This document shows, one piece after another, positions 13,025 through 25,582 of a stretch of 64,000 bases of DNA (the stretch's first letter is position 1; every line of letters begins with the position of its first letter). Source of the stretch: Anseranas semipalmata (taxonomy: Eukaryota > Chordata > Aves > Anseriformes > Anseranatidae); assembly GCA_013399115.1 (NCBI GenBank), contig VXAA01007263.1, positions 129,403-193,402 on the forward strand. The letters are read 5' to 3'. Below the pieces are notes generated by a model that saw only the letters and a program-made list of their open reading frames with translations, was not told where the DNA came from and made no database searches. The position numbers were made by a program, and so were the translations under genes.

Positions 13025-13088
13025 AATAAAAGCTTTTCTCCCTTATTGACTGGCCAGAGCATCTGAGCTAGTGCTGACAGGTAAGTAG
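13025..13088 (+). promoter_or_regulatory. Possible TATA-like box with a consensus splice donor
   Basis: AATAAAAG at 13025-13032 lies about 50 bp upstream of a near-perfect 5' splice site, ACAG|GTAAGTAG (boundary 13080/13081). That spacing would allow a short first exon of roughly 25 bp or more for a noncoding transcript. AATAAA is also a common chance word and a poly-A signal, so this is a weak call. Confidence 0.15.
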
Positions 13089-14261
13089 TTCAATGCTGAT
13101 GTAAGCCTGCAGTAAATTAGTAGCTTATGGGAGCAAATGGGAAACAGGAAGGAAATTGTGCCTCAGCTTCTCAGAAACGTTCTGCCTCCCAAGATTTTCT
13201 TGGGTAAATGCCACTTAAGAGGCCATTCTTTGCTCTGGAGAGGAGCTAAGTTAAAAACTGGCTCTTACTGAGTGCCTACCAGGCTTGGACAGTCAGGAAC
13301 TGGCCAAAGGCCTACACATAAGCCCATGGTTTTCACAGGAACATTTTTGCTAGGAAAGTTCTGAAACTGTGGCTCTGTGCATAGTGTATATTTAAAAAAA
13401 AAATGTGCATACATGTATGTAAAAACCTCTTTGCTTGGAAGCAAACTCTCAAGGTCCTCCTTGGCTGTAAATGTTTCCTTTGACAGTCATGTTATTCAGA
13501 CAGTCTTTCAATTCTAAACACACATTTGCCTTGCAAGAAAAGCAACATTAGCTATAATACAAACTTGGCTCAGAAATGCTCCCTGTTTTCTTAGATTAAG
13601 CTCCTTTCTCCAGCTGCATCTATTTTAAGGGTCTGATCAACTTTATAGTTGGCTCTCATTCTTCCTAAGGGTAATGAAAACTTGTGGAAAGCACATAGTT
13701 TATGCAACAATGAAAAAGAGCAGAAGCCGTCTTGAATAAGAGGTTTAGTTACTGTGGCATACATAGCCACACCTCTAAGGACACTTGGATGAATGTGATA
13801 GACTCTCTCTTACAAAAAGACAGGATAGGAAACACTGGTGAGAAAATTTGCAAATCAAGCTACGAAAAATCAGTGTAAGGCCTCTCCAGACAAACATCAA
13901 CTCTGTAATTGTTTGCAGAACCTTCTAGGTACAGTTTCCAAACATTTTAGATTTTTCTAGCATTTGTTCTTTATTTGGTTAGGCCCCTTTGCTCACTTAC
14001 TGGCATCTAATACATGTTGCAAGACAGAAGACATGTCCAGGAAACCTACCATTTTACTTTGCTTATTGGTTTGCTTTGTAAAACAGTAGTGTTGTCCACA
14101 ACTTTTGAAACAGTCACCTAAATGCAATTCATTCTCAGTTGGCAAGCTCCATTGGCATTACAGGATTATAGAAATGGGGCTGGGAGATGCTTTATCAGTG
14201 CTCTTTTACAGCTAATAGTCTTTGGGGAGACTGCCACTCATGAAGACTGTCCTTTTGCCAG
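13089..14261. other. Unique noncoding stretch
   Basis: Nothing recognisable apart from a short A run near 13392. Confidence 0.55.
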
Positions 14262-14330
14262 AATTCATAGAATCATAGAACTTTTAACTGGAAGAGCAGG
14301 ACAGGACAATACAGCTCTTTAGCTGACTCA
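14262..14330 (-). mobile_element. CR1 3'-end fragment, diverged
   Basis: AATTCATAGAATCATAGAAC is the reverse complement of a CR1 ATTCTATG tail. The adjoining TTTTAACTGGAAGAGCAGGA is a diverged version of the near-terminal GTTGGAAGGGACC-type sequence. Only the last several tens of bases are recognisable and the inner boundary is uncertain. Confidence 0.5.
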
Positions 14331-15293
14331 ATAGGAGTCAGCTTGCATCCATGATCAGGATGGACAGTACCAATACCAATATATACTCATTGCCCATTCT
14401 CAGACCCAGCTGCTGCACCTTATGCCTGTACTGGCCTCACAGATGGTCTGTTTTGTGAATCTGTGGGAAGAGCAGCATGGGGACCTGGTTGTGTTCACTC
14501 ATGTCTGTAAGAGCTGTTATTCCCAAATGTTATGCCTGTTGCTTGGTGCAACTGAAGTCTGGAAGTGAGTGGTAGGGAGAGTCTGTGAGAGGGTAATGGT
14601 TGTGAAGGCCAAACTTATGAAGATACGCCTTTATTTTTCCAGCTCTGCACTTCCTTATGCCTTTGGAAAAGCAGTTGCAAACTGGGTGCCAAATGGAAAC
14701 CTTGTCTGATAGTATTTGATGCTCATCTTGCAATTCCTTCAGATAAATTTAAGTGAGCATATATGTAAGCAACAAAATGGATAATCAAAATCCTTATGTA
14801 GGTAGGTAGGTATGTTCCACTTTAGAAGTCAAGAGAATAAATTGTGTGATGTGGTTGTTTTGAAGGTGTTTTATTTTTCTTTTTAGCTGTTTCTCTACAA
14901 AAGAGGAGTAATGCCAAGCCTTCTCAAGTGGAAAGTGAAGATACACAGTTCTTATTTTGGGATACTTTTCCTTTACAGAAGAGAAAGAAGGAAAGGGTTT
15001 CATGGAGGTGCAAAACAGCATGAGCAGTTGAAACAAGACTAATTTCTGGTTAAACCTTTCAGTAAAGCTTTTTTAATACAAAGAAATTGCTATTTCAATT
15101 TCCAGATATAATATTTCAATGTGAGCATTCTACTGCCTACCTCAGAAGAAAATTAACTTACGTGTTTATTTTTGGTAGTTCAGCATTAGAGATAATCAAT
15201 TTTTTGGTAAGATTTTGGCATTTTTAAATCCAAGATTTCTTTTTTACTTTCCACCCTGAAGCTACTCCCCACTTTCCTTAAAACATTTTATCC
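14331..15293. other. Unique noncoding stretch
   Basis: No recognisable gene or repeat. Short minus-strand open frames (67 and 80 codons) look like chance. Confidence 0.55.
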
Positions 15294-15335
15294 AAAAAAA
15301 AAAAAAAAAAAAGAAAGAAAGAAAGAAAGAAAGGA
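15294..15335 (+). repeat. Poly-A followed by (GAAA)n
   Basis: Eighteen or more A residues, then about five GAAA units. Confidence 0.95.
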
Positions 15336-15823
15336 AAACTCAATTTAAATTCTTCAATGCTGTTTTCAAAAGATCTTCACTTGGTATGTACTAGCTCCCT
15401 TCGTTCTTCTGTTCCTCCTTTGAGATTGCAATCTCCCTTTAGTGAGAGGCACATCTTAGCTTTTTATTATCATCATCTCTCTCCATGTTACCTTTGCAGC
15501 AATATTACCAGTGGTTGTTGAATTTGATTTTCACGATTCCATTTACTGTGATTCCAGATATGTGGCATATAAACTTTTCAGTGTTATTTGTTTTCTACAT
15601 TCCTTTTTAACCATACTAGTCCCCCAAATATGAGTAACTTTAGCACGTCAGGTAAGTCAGAATGAAGGTACCATTGATCCTTCTTTCATCCTCTTCAGGG
15701 AGCCCCCAGCCAAATCTGCCCTGCAAGCTAGCTGTCATCTTCTAGAAGCTTGTAATCAGCCTCAATGAGTCTGAATGATTAACACTTCCCTACATACACA
15801 CACTTTTTGAAGGATAGCAGCCT
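15336..15823. other. Unique noncoding spacer
   Basis: Nothing recognisable. Confidence 0.5.
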
Positions 15824-15895
15824 GTTTTTTTGTTTTGTTTTGTTTTTGTTTTTTGTTTTTTGTTTTTTTTTTGTTTTGTTTTGTTTTGTTTTTTG
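15824..15895 (+). repeat. T-rich tract with (TTTTG)n
   Basis: Low-complexity T-rich sequence with many TTTTG units. A 77-codon open frame starts in it with a Phe/Val/Cys-rich stretch and is an artefact of the repeat. Confidence 0.95.
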
Positions 15896-17031
15896 TACCT
15901 TCAAAGAAATTACATGCTTGAACCTGGGTGGCAAGTAATAAAGGCTTTATTTAAAAAAGACAACAGCAGGAAGTGGAGAATCATGATCCCACCTCTAGAC
16001 AAAAGAATGCCTCTGGGCCCTGAAATTAAAGATGCTGTCTGTAGGATGGGTCTAAATTCCTGAATTCAGCTACTGAAATGGGCCTTCTCTGTGTTTGGGA
16101 CCAAGGCCAGATGCCATCCTGATACGCCCTGTTTGTTGCTCTGTAGTTTCTGACCAAGTTTGGCACTGTCTGTGTCAACAATTAACACAAACTTTGGCCT
16201 AAAGCTTGAATATGATTACCATGAGCATCTACTACAGTAAATATTTCATTAACATGACTTTGTGTCCTTTTTCATCTAGGCCCCGTATATTTTATTTCAC
16301 ATCTTAAAATAATAACTTAATGTCATCTACCGCAACTTTCAACCAGTGATCTCAAATCAATTGGCAGACTTCAGAAAGCGTGTGCCAAAACCTGCAGTCC
16401 TTCACTTGCATCCGTTCAATGAAAACTCAGAATGGATTCAGTAGGATTTCATTTGAGAAAGGAATGAGTATGCATTGGGTCTGTCAGGGTTGGGGTTGCT
16501 GCTGCCAAAGCCAAAAATTGGTCATCTTGGAGGAAAGGACAAGACCTGTGTGCATAATGGCAGGGATGAGAAGGAGGGAAAAGAAACTTCAATAACAGCT
16601 CTCAGGTATGTCAAAACAGCTGAGTATTCAGCATGGAGAATATGATACCTGTCTTAAATGGAGGGAGACTTCTATCTATATACAGAGATGCTACCTGAGG
16701 TTCCCCATGGTCAGCAATCTGGACTGGCAACTGCCTAAAAGTCTGTCCTTACAACAGGCTGACATTACCTAACCACATTGTGTGCAAAGTGACTGTTCTT
16801 CACTTTGTACAAATGTGTTCCTATGGTATGTTAGACTTAGCACAAATTCTCTAAATCCCAAATAGATGGGAACTGAGGCAATTATATGAAGTTCCACATG
16901 TTGTAAAAATAATACTGCTTAAAAGAATTTAGTATTATTAGACTGGATTTCCCAGAAGAAAGACAGCTCTGAACATAAGATCACTTTATTTTTTAGCCTT
17001 TTAAATCCATCTTCTTGTTACAAATTTCCTG

Positions 17032-17033
<2 letters not shown>
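15896..17033. other. Unique noncoding stretch
   Basis: No gene recognised. Short open frames only. Confidence 0.55.

Positions 17034-17069
<36 letters not shown>
17034..17069 (+). repeat. Poly-T tract of 36 bp
   Basis: An uninterrupted run of 36 T, then five C. No retroposon body is visible on the minus strand next to it. Confidence 0.97.
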
Positions 17070-19339
17070 CCCCCTTTTAACCTCTGTTTCTACAATGGAG
17101 CTGAACAGCCTGTCATGGATATTTCTTGTTAGTATTAGTACATATATTTCCTGGTTGAGGCAGTCAGTACTTATCCAATTTCATATCTTTAACCAGTTTA
17201 ATAATAATGGAGCTTAAAAAGGATGTAAAGAAGGATATTTCTGTGTGTAGGGAGATGTCAGTGAGAATGTAACTCTTTCTCCAAGCCATGGTAATTTACA
17301 TGCAGCAACATCATAAACCTGTCTCAATGTGGGAGGCTCCATGAACATAACATGAATCTGTCAAATTCCAGGCTCTCTGGTATACTTGGCATCCGTTCAA
17401 AATCTTCTAGAGATTGAAAAAAGAATCCTAAAAACAACATATTCCAGATATATAAATTAGACACCACAGAGCACAGTGATAAGCATTTCATGAGAATATT
17501 AATGGAGATTTGTTTCCTTCTTTGGCTGTGTTTCACATCCTGAAAGTTTCTTGCTTATTATAAACCTGTCTACTTTATCCACGATGGCTTTGCAACAGTA
17601 TTGTCACCTGCAGACTGGTAGCTCCTCATAGGACTGATCCCACCCAACAGAAACAATAAATTGAAATAAAACTTTTATCTATATGCTTGGTCAAATACAA
17701 TTTGCTAGGACTTTGAAAATCTACATCTGTTCTGTATACAATTTGTATTGCCATTTGTTACACAGATGTGTAACAAGACAAATACCTGTCCAGGCTTACA
17801 TGTGATTCAGAAATGCATATGTTAATCACACTGGTGGAAGGAGGTTAAGGAAAAGACAATAAATCAGCCTACAAATGGTTTCACTTGGAAAGGTCTAACA
17901 GAACAGGGTTATTTTTATCCTAGGATGCTTTTAATTTGAATCAAAAATGCTTTACCACATGTTCTGCCAGCAGTTCAAAAGGATTGGTAACAAACATTTA
18001 ATCTTTTTTATTCTGGGATTGGCACTAAGCCCTCATCAAAAAGTGTATGCAGTCAAACAGCTTATCTCCACTGAGCTGTTTCCCTTAATGTGTTCCTAAT
18101 TATAATCCTATATATTGCTCACTGTGGCCGATTTAACAATATGGCAGTAATTTCTTTACAGGCCTGGCTGTTCTTTGAACTGCGAGTACAGAGGGCTAGA
18201 ACGGAACCAGATCAATGGGATTTGAGTGCAGGGAAATCAAGCCAGATGCAATCTCTGGAGAATGCATTTCCAGCTGTTCTCCAGAAAGGGACTGGAGCAG
18301 ACAGCTGGTAACAGTGCAGCCCCTTTCATACAACCCCACAGATCTACCCTGCAAGGTGTCGTCATTCTTATCTTTATTGTATTCTGTAACTCTGCGGAGA
18401 CTCACCTGAATTCCACACAAAGCATATCTTTTTAACAAGAGAGATTTGAGTAACAGCCTGCCCACCCCCTCCTCTTAAGATTTGACTGCTAAAAACTTTC
18501 AAAAGGAATATTTGAATCAAGCTTGGGCAAGTGTTTCCATAGACTGGAAGCTGTAATATAAAGCTGAGAGGAAGTAAAAGTATTTGTGCTATGGTTTTAG
18601 CTATGTTTGTTTGTGGAGGGTTTTGAAATACATAAAGTCTGAAATGTTAAGCCTTTTATTCTTCAAGTGCCTATAGCCTTAGGAATTACAATTCTCTCTA
18701 CCTCCTTTTCCTGGTGTGAATTTCTGGTTCACAAAGAACATGTTTAGCCGTAACATCACAGATACCAAGTAAATTAAAATTGTTGTAACTGATGTTCATG
18801 CCCAAGCAATTGTTTGTGTTTGCCAGCTTTCCCTTAGCTCTGATGCACTAATAGATAGCAAGGAGAAAAAAGCAGCCTACAAAAGATTTCGTACCCCCGT
18901 GCTTTCAGTATTTTCCCCTTACAGGTCATTCCTGATTAGTGTATTCACTCACTTTAATATGATGTTTGCCAATTAGCCACATACCCCTCATGTACAGGGG
19001 GCCTATGCAAAACAAAGTATAGTGCCTAATCTTTAAAACAAAGTTGATCAAGAAGGCAAACTTCTAAGACTCTCCCTGCATAATTTTCCAACTGGGCAGT
19101 CTGGGACTATGGATCAGCTTCAAGGGGGCATTGTACAAAGCCCTTCTAGTGACCCCAGATTCCTCTGGAAGGGTTTTGGGCAGGTACTGCCTGTCACAAT
19201 AACCCCGAGCCTGGAAACTGGGAAGTGGTGTGTTTCAGATGTGTGTGTTGCTGGCACTAGCTGGACTGAAAAGCGAATTAACTCATTTTTACCACTCCCA
19301 CAAGATTCAAATACAAAGATTATTTTTTTTAACCTCTCT
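17070..19339. other. Unique noncoding stretch, parts look conserved
   Basis: No gene recognised. Several overlapping short open frames cluster at 18090-18465 on both strands, which fits a locally less AT-rich segment rather than a gene. The segment 18770-18975 is complex, with FOX-like TTGTTTGTGTTTGC and homeodomain-like CAATTAG words, and could be a conserved noncoding element. Confidence 0.45.
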
Positions 19340-19432
19340 CACGTGTTGGCAGGTTTATTTACTGAAGCTGTGTAGGAGCACGTGGAAGTACTATTAGAGA
19401 TGCAGCTGCCAGAGCTGCTGGCACTCCAGCTG
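19340..19432. promoter_or_regulatory. Cluster of four E-boxes
   Basis: Two CACGTG hexamers (19340-19345, 19379-19384) and two CAGCTG hexamers (19403-19408, 19427-19432) lie within 93 bp of a locally GC-richer segment. CACGTG contains CpG and is expected to be rare here. Such a cluster can mark a bHLH-bound enhancer, but nothing else in the sequence proves it. Confidence 0.2.
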
Positions 19433-19530
19433 TGCACAGTGAAATGGGGCTGTGCACCCACCAGCATCAGTGGCTGCAACAAGCAATAGGCACTGGGCAG
19501 CCCAATGGAGGTGAATACATGCAGAAAGTA

Positions 19531-19600
19531 CTTCTGATCTGAAGCCCATTGAGTTGGTAGGATGACATCTCATGACTGCAGTAGGTTTTGGACCTCATCC
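19531..19600. repeat. Ancient palindromic repeat, copy 2 (diverged)
   Basis: GAAGCCCATTGAGTTGG followed by TGACTGCAGTAGGTTTTGGA matches the pattern of the two mirrored arms of the old amniote repeat seen elsewhere in the window, here well diverged. Confidence 0.35.
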
Positions 19601-21637
19601 TGCCTGTGTAGTGTATTCACATCCACTGATACACACTGAATTGTTCAGAGACTGTTCTGAACTAGCTTGAAGGTTTTATAAAATCAATTTATTTTACTCC
19701 TGAGCCTAACTGCCTTTTTCTGAAATCTCTGAGAGCTTCACAGTACCCCACTTACACTGTTTTAAAGGCCTGGTGTCTACTACGTGAATGTATGGAATAA
19801 TATCACTTCAGAAACAGCTTTACCGTGATACACAGTTGTATTTACCAATAACAGTCAAATAATTAATCCCACTGAAGATGTTTCATTGGTCTTGGAGGCA
19901 GTCTGGGTTCACTGAGTCTCCTCGAGGAATAAAGACCATTGTTTTCAGAAGGTGATACTATTCCTGCTTTTTTTCCTTTCACATGTTGTGCCTTTAATCC
20001 CTCCCCTTTTGGGATCCTTGCCTGTCAGAGACCTTATTTTTCCCTCTTCAGACAGGTGGAAAACATGTCACTGTTTGTCTATGGTGCATATCTAGTTAGG
20101 GTGCCAACTTCTTCAGATTGCAAGATGTCTCACTAGTCACCACTTCTGTTTGTGTTCATTTTTTTACCCCCAATGACAGCACTATCGTCACAAAGTTTGT
20201 TCAGATACAAAATCATATTGTATGATGTAGGATATGTGTCTTTTGCCATAATTGCCTTTTATGTAATGGTAAGTCACCAGTGACTTTTTTTCAATTTCAA
20301 GTAGAGACTGCACACTTTGAATCAAAAAGATGAATAAACAATTTCTCACTGAATGTTGATCACATCACTTTTGTTGAGTCCCCTAGAAAGTGTGCCTGTG
20401 ACCGTCATAGTTTTCTGCAAATATTCCAATGGTAACTGAAAGAGTATTTCTTGTATTCTTCAGATAGGTGTTTGTGGGGCACTTTTTAGCCCTGAGAACA
20501 ACTTTATATATCTCCACATAAACAAAAACATAAATTTCATTCTATTTGAGCAGAATAACAATTGCTCTTTTTCAGTCTGTGACGAATAAAACACAAGTTG
20601 CCAGTTTCAGTCATGCTATTATATGCAGACCAATCCAATAACCAGCTTGCAGGAACTCCTAAGAATGTAGTGTTGCTCCTCATATCATTACACTTCAGAA
20701 CCAGGACCTCTTTACCTCAGTTTTCCATGTCCATTAAAAAGCTTTGTACTGTAGCATTTCCAGGTAGTCAATTTAGGCTGTTATGTTATGTTTACACATG
20801 TTGTAATTTCAAAAAATTTTGTACAAATTTCACATCTATTAAGCCATACCATTGTGATGGCCTCAGCCTTGACGTGACCTACCTGAACATTTTCTTTTAT
20901 TGCTCACTCATATATATTATTGTGTTTATGTATAAGTTACATTACCACTTGTTTAGATTTATTCCAGCTGCTCCATCTTTTTCCAAAGCTTCTGGTTATG
21001 CTGTACAACTTTTACTTCCCATATTGGAACATCATCTTTACAGTCTTTTGTATCCTCCATACCAACAAAAAATGTTGCATTTTGCAGTCAAACCCCTCAG
21101 GGACTGGAAACAACCCAAATGGTAGTCTGCAGAAGCAATATTTCTCAAAGGGACTGCTGAGTGTGAACAAATATCTTCTGTTTTTCTTAGGGCACCCTGT
21201 TGAAAGCTATTTGGCATTATCCATGTTCCCCAATATGTCTCCTTTCATAGGTAGAAGAAAATTGTCCTATTTTATGCATATAACTCTTCAGATCTAAAGA
21301 TAATCACAATTATGTCTCTTTAGTCTAAAGGGCTAGCAAATATATACACTCTAGTAGTTCTTAATTGTTGCATGACTCCCAGAGCAATAAACAACATAGT
21401 ATGTCTTAGAGTAAGAGGAGCTTTACATATGAGTTGCTGAAGTTTTGCCTCTTTCAGCTCTATTCCCAGTTCTGCCGGGACTTTTCTTATTTCCACTCCC
21501 CTTTCTTACAGCTGTTTGAAACCTCACTGAAGTGTCAGAGGTTTGTCCACCTTCTGTAAACTTCATTCTCAACTCAGAGTTTTTGCTGCCTGTCATACTG
21601 CATTTTGTCAATAGTGATTTCTAGATTCTTCATGAGC
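19601..21637. other. Unique AT-rich stretch with a 175-codon open frame of unknown meaning
   Basis: No recognised gene. The frame 20598-21125 (+) is the longest non-repetitive open frame in the window at 175 codons. It is rich in Cys, Tyr, Phe and Leu, with a hydrophobic stretch at about residues 96-112 (NIFFYCSLIYIIVF), and a second + frame overlaps its end (20920-21297). I recognise no domain and no splice context, so chance is the likeliest explanation. Confidence 0.45.
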
Positions 21638-21745
21638 CTCTCCTCTCCTCTCCTCTCCTCTCCTCTCCTCTCCTCTCCTCTNNNNNNNNNNNNTCCTCCT
21701 TCTCCTTCTCCTTCTCCTTCTCCTTCTCCTTCTCCTTCTCCTTCT
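21638..21745 (+). repeat. (TCCTC)n and (CTTCTC)n pyrimidine microsatellites with an N gap
   Basis: (TCCTC)n runs from 21638 to 21681, twelve N follow (21682-21693), then a (TCCTTC)n-type array reaches 21745. The unit changes across the gap, so the true length and structure of the locus are unresolved. Both arrays are purine-rich on the minus strand. Confidence 0.96.
21682..21693. other. Assembly gap (12 N)
   Basis: Run of N inside a pyrimidine microsatellite. The open frame across it is meaningless. Confidence 0.99.
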
Positions 21746-23144
21746 TTTTTCCCCTTTCAGATCCCTTTGACCACCCTGTTTTTTACTGAGACCTTGCCCC
21801 TCAAAACTGCAAGCCTTCAGTCATAAATTGTTTATGTTGGTTTTGTCCTCCTCTTCCATCATCTCTGAGATAAGATTAATGTTTCTGTGAATCTCAGATT
21901 TCTTATTACCTTTTCATGTCTAGCCTTAGTTGACTGAAAACTATTAAAGCCATCAAGTGCTTCAGAACCAGCTGTTGTAAAGATAGGCTGGCTGCTGAAT
22001 TTCATCCTCTTACATGGTACTTGTATCTCAGAGACACAGGATGAATGGTCTGTTTCAACCTGATCCAGCTACATCCCAACTTCCCAGAAAGCTGCATGTT
22101 TGACACAGGTTCTAACTGCTGCACTATTCCAACATTTACATGGTGTATTTTGTTACTTCCTTACTGCTTTAGCATGTGATAACCATATGATAATCAATGA
22201 CCAGATTTACAAAGGATGTAGCATTTAGCTCAAACCTCAGTGAAATATAAAAATTCCCACTTGTGACTTATATGACTTTTAGTTTCATACTACATGTAAG
22301 CTATTAAGTAGTATTTAGGTATATACCCTTCTGTTACATGTTGCCATTAAAAAAAAAAAAAAAAAGCAAAGCTTTTGAGCAGCAGTGGACTGAATGCACA
22401 ATTCAGGGCATCAGAACTTCAATCCCTATTAAAGAGGGACTAATTTTCCATTAAAGACTCGCTGAATTTTGAAAAGCATAATGAGCATGGTCAGCAATGA
22501 CCAGAACGCAAAACTTCCCTTATAAAAGACAGATTTAATCACAGAACAATACTAATAACAAACCATTTCTTTTCTTTATTCTCTCTTTGACCTATAAACA
22601 TTGTTTTCTTCTTTGAACAATGACATAGCTTTGCGAGGAAGAATGTACTGTGGCCTCATCCTGGCTTACCGTAGCCTTTGCTGTAGTGGCTAAGGCAATC
22701 TTGTGGGAAATAAAAAGCAGGAAGTTTTGAATCCCCTTAGGTAGAATTTTATTCCTGTTTTCTCATTTCCCAGATAAATGCTTTAACTGTTGGTGACTGC
22801 CTCCTCCCTCTGCTGTTTTCCTATCTGTTATGTGATTTCACAGCATACTGTAGACTTTGTCTTTCTCCTCCCACATTTCCTAATGAGGTGACTTCAAAGC
22901 AAAAAGGCCATTCATTTAGATTAGATTTAGTTCAGGTTTAGGCTATATTCATCCCACTGAACCTAAGAATTTAACTGTGGAGGTTAGTTTGCCCTAAATT
23001 CCATCTATATTCAATAAATCTGCCTGTAGAGAAAGAGTAGGATGACAAGGCTCCTATTTCAGGTATGTCTCAGCTAAGCGGTTGAAGGCTGACAGATAAA
23101 TCCAGGCCTGAGGGGTATCTTCTTAGACCTTTAAGTCTCTGGTT
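21746..23144. other. Unique noncoding stretch
   Basis: Nothing recognisable except a poly-A run at 22349-22365. Confidence 0.55.
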
Positions 23145-23225
23145 CAAGACTGAACTTAAGCACTTGCTTTAATACACTTTACTTGGAAAAGCACGTAAGC
23201 ACATGCTTGCAGTTAAACAACTGCA
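23145..23225. repeat. Ancient palindromic repeat, copy 3
   Basis: Two mirrored cores are present: AAGCACTTGCTT at 23158-23169 and AAGCACATGCTT at 23197-23208. The second has the same consensus as the cores at 5926 and 54135. The arrangement CTTAAGCAC...GCACGTAAGCACATGCTT is what I expect from a decayed palindromic element. Confidence 0.5.
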
Positions 23226-25069
23226 ACTTAGGGATAGAATCCTGCAATAAATCACCTTTTTCATGACTACTGACTGCGACATATTTTTCAAAATAGAAAT
23301 GACTCCTGCACTTCTATTTTTCTGAAGTGATTTTAGACCTCCCTACGGTAATAAAGTATTTCCTACTAAGCTAAACCTTATTAACTTTCTCAGATTTCGA
23401 TGTTGTATTTCCATCCTCCCTTTCTGGTTTGGAAAATTCCTGAAGTTTATAATTCCATTCACTTCAGTTTGGAAACCTGACATTAAATATTGTATTCAGA
23501 TTACTGCTTATACTTGAAAAGATAATCTGGCAGTACTTGAAAAGGCAAACTATATCAGAGTGATTATAGGAATTGCAGAAATATGCAGAAACTTTTCTAT
23601 AACACTGGAAAAGATTTATTTTTATTTTTTTTCCCCACCAGATTGGGAAACCCAGTATATCAATAGAAGCACATTAAGTATTTGGTCTCATTTGGTCTTT
23701 CAGTAGAACTACTCATCCATCTAATTAGTTAGTGCCTAGTAAAATCCATGTTGCTTGCTTAATGGAAGTCTAGCAGTTGCATTTGGGATACTCTGAAACA
23801 GATGATTTGATCTTTCTAAGCAAAAAATATGCTCAAGATAGAATAACTGCAGAAATAATCATACATTTATAAAATGTAAGTGCAGGTAGGATCCATCTGT
23901 TCCCCGAATACACAGATTGATTGTGCACCAGCTAAGTCAAAAGAAAAGCTCCACTCCAGTTATTTGAAACGCAAGTGAGGTCACTGGGTGGTCTTAGCCC
24001 TCTGGACTCCAAATGGTTAGAATTTCAACCTCTATCATGCTCTCAATGAGGAGCTTGCAGCAAAACAAAACTGTGTCCTTTATTTCCCCATCCCTTCAGG
24101 CCAGAAACTTGAGGGGCCTGTCCCTCATCCAGGGATCTAGCTGTACTTTTCCAGGCACGATCCTGGTTTATTTACTAGCACTTCCCCTGTGCTAAAAATG
24201 CAGCTCGTCTCCTCCTTGTCTTTCCTTACTACACATAGTGCCTCTTTCCACCCTCTATTAGCATCTCTGTAAAGAGCTTCTTCAGGGTCTTCTTCCAAGC
24301 CAGTTTAGGCACTTCTGTTTGTAAAGGGAGATCAAAACTAGAGGGAAATACCTAAGTGAATGTCTACTTCAGTGGTATGATCACTATATGGATTATGGTA
24401 GAAACCAAACAAAATTGGATCTTTATCTGATAGAGAGTCACTGAACCTGAAACTATTTTGCATATGAAGATGATTACATTTTAATCTATATTGTATCCAG
24501 AGATGGTCCACTGAAGTTGTTGTGTTCATCTTGATGAAAATCTAACTAAATAAGATCAAAATGAAACAGCTGAGGCAGAGGGTTTTATAACTGGCGCCAA
24601 AACAAATCTATGGAACCAGATATTTTCCACCTAGATTGTTTCAGTCTAAACAGACTGAAAAGTTTTCCCCCTAGTAAGAGAGAAGCCATTAAATAAGCCA
24701 TTTTAATAGCTCAGTCACCCCCAATTTATTTGGTGTCCCTTTGAGATTATCGAGTGAAACAAAAATAGTACCTATAGAAAGTAATGAATACAGAACATAC
24801 TTTCACACTTTCCAGACTTTCCCTCCATGCTACTCAGCCCATTTCCTTATTTTTAAATGATAAATAAATTAACATTAATTTTCAGTGTTCACAGCATGCC
24901 ATATACATCAGCTAGAAAAGAAAAAGGAAAAAGAAAAATGGTTAGTAAATTCTTTTTTATGGAATGCAACATGTGCTGCCCCTTCTGTGAACTCACCACT
25001 CATTCAGGAAATTGATTTGTCAAGATGCAAAATAAAAATGCATCATTTCATCACATTTCTAGAAAATAT
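23226..25069. other. Unique noncoding stretch
   Basis: No gene or repeat recognised. Short open frames only. Confidence 0.55.
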
Positions 25070-25157
25070 GGGTCCAATCTTATAAGATGCAGAGAAGGCT
25101 CAGCTCCCTTAAAGCTTTTCAATGGAAGCACTTAGCACCTCACAGTAACAGGCTGAT
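25070..25157. repeat. Ancient palindromic repeat, copy 4
   Basis: GGGTCCAATCTTATAAGATG, GCTCAGCTCCCTTAAAGC, TTTTCAATGGAAGC and CACTTAGCACCTCACAG follow one another. In the old amniote repeat I recall, these blocks form a mirror around a CAATGGGA-like centre. This is pattern recognition, not an alignment. Confidence 0.45.
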
Positions 25158-25582
25158 TTTACACGTCGTTTTAATGATCCCTTTAATAGTTCATTCTGCA
25201 ATCTAGCAATGCTGATCATTACAGCACCTAATGCCCTTGTTGGACCTGGCTCTGAGCCAACTTTATGCTTTGCAACTTATTTGTACCCAACAATCTCACC
25301 TTAAAAAATATTTGTTTTTCCCAAGATGCAGGTGTTGATATAGCTGCATTGTAGGTAAGATTCCTGGATCAGGTCGTAAATCAGGGTATGGTGCTGACTG
25401 GGGAACAGAGTCCAGGCCTTGGGGCAGATCTGAACAGTTACTCCCCTCCTCCTCTGCAGTGATCCTGTGCAGCTCAAGAGTGATCCAAGAAAAGCAGCTT
25501 GTACAGGCACTATATGTCTGGAAAACCTTGCTAATATTGATTTTCATACAAGAAAGGTAGATATATCAGGCATGACTTTCAA
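25158..25582. other. Unique noncoding stretch
   Basis: A homeodomain-word-rich patch at 25160-25225 (TTTTAATGATCC, TTTAATAG, TGATCATTAC) could be conserved noncoding DNA. Nothing else is recognisable. Confidence 0.45.
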
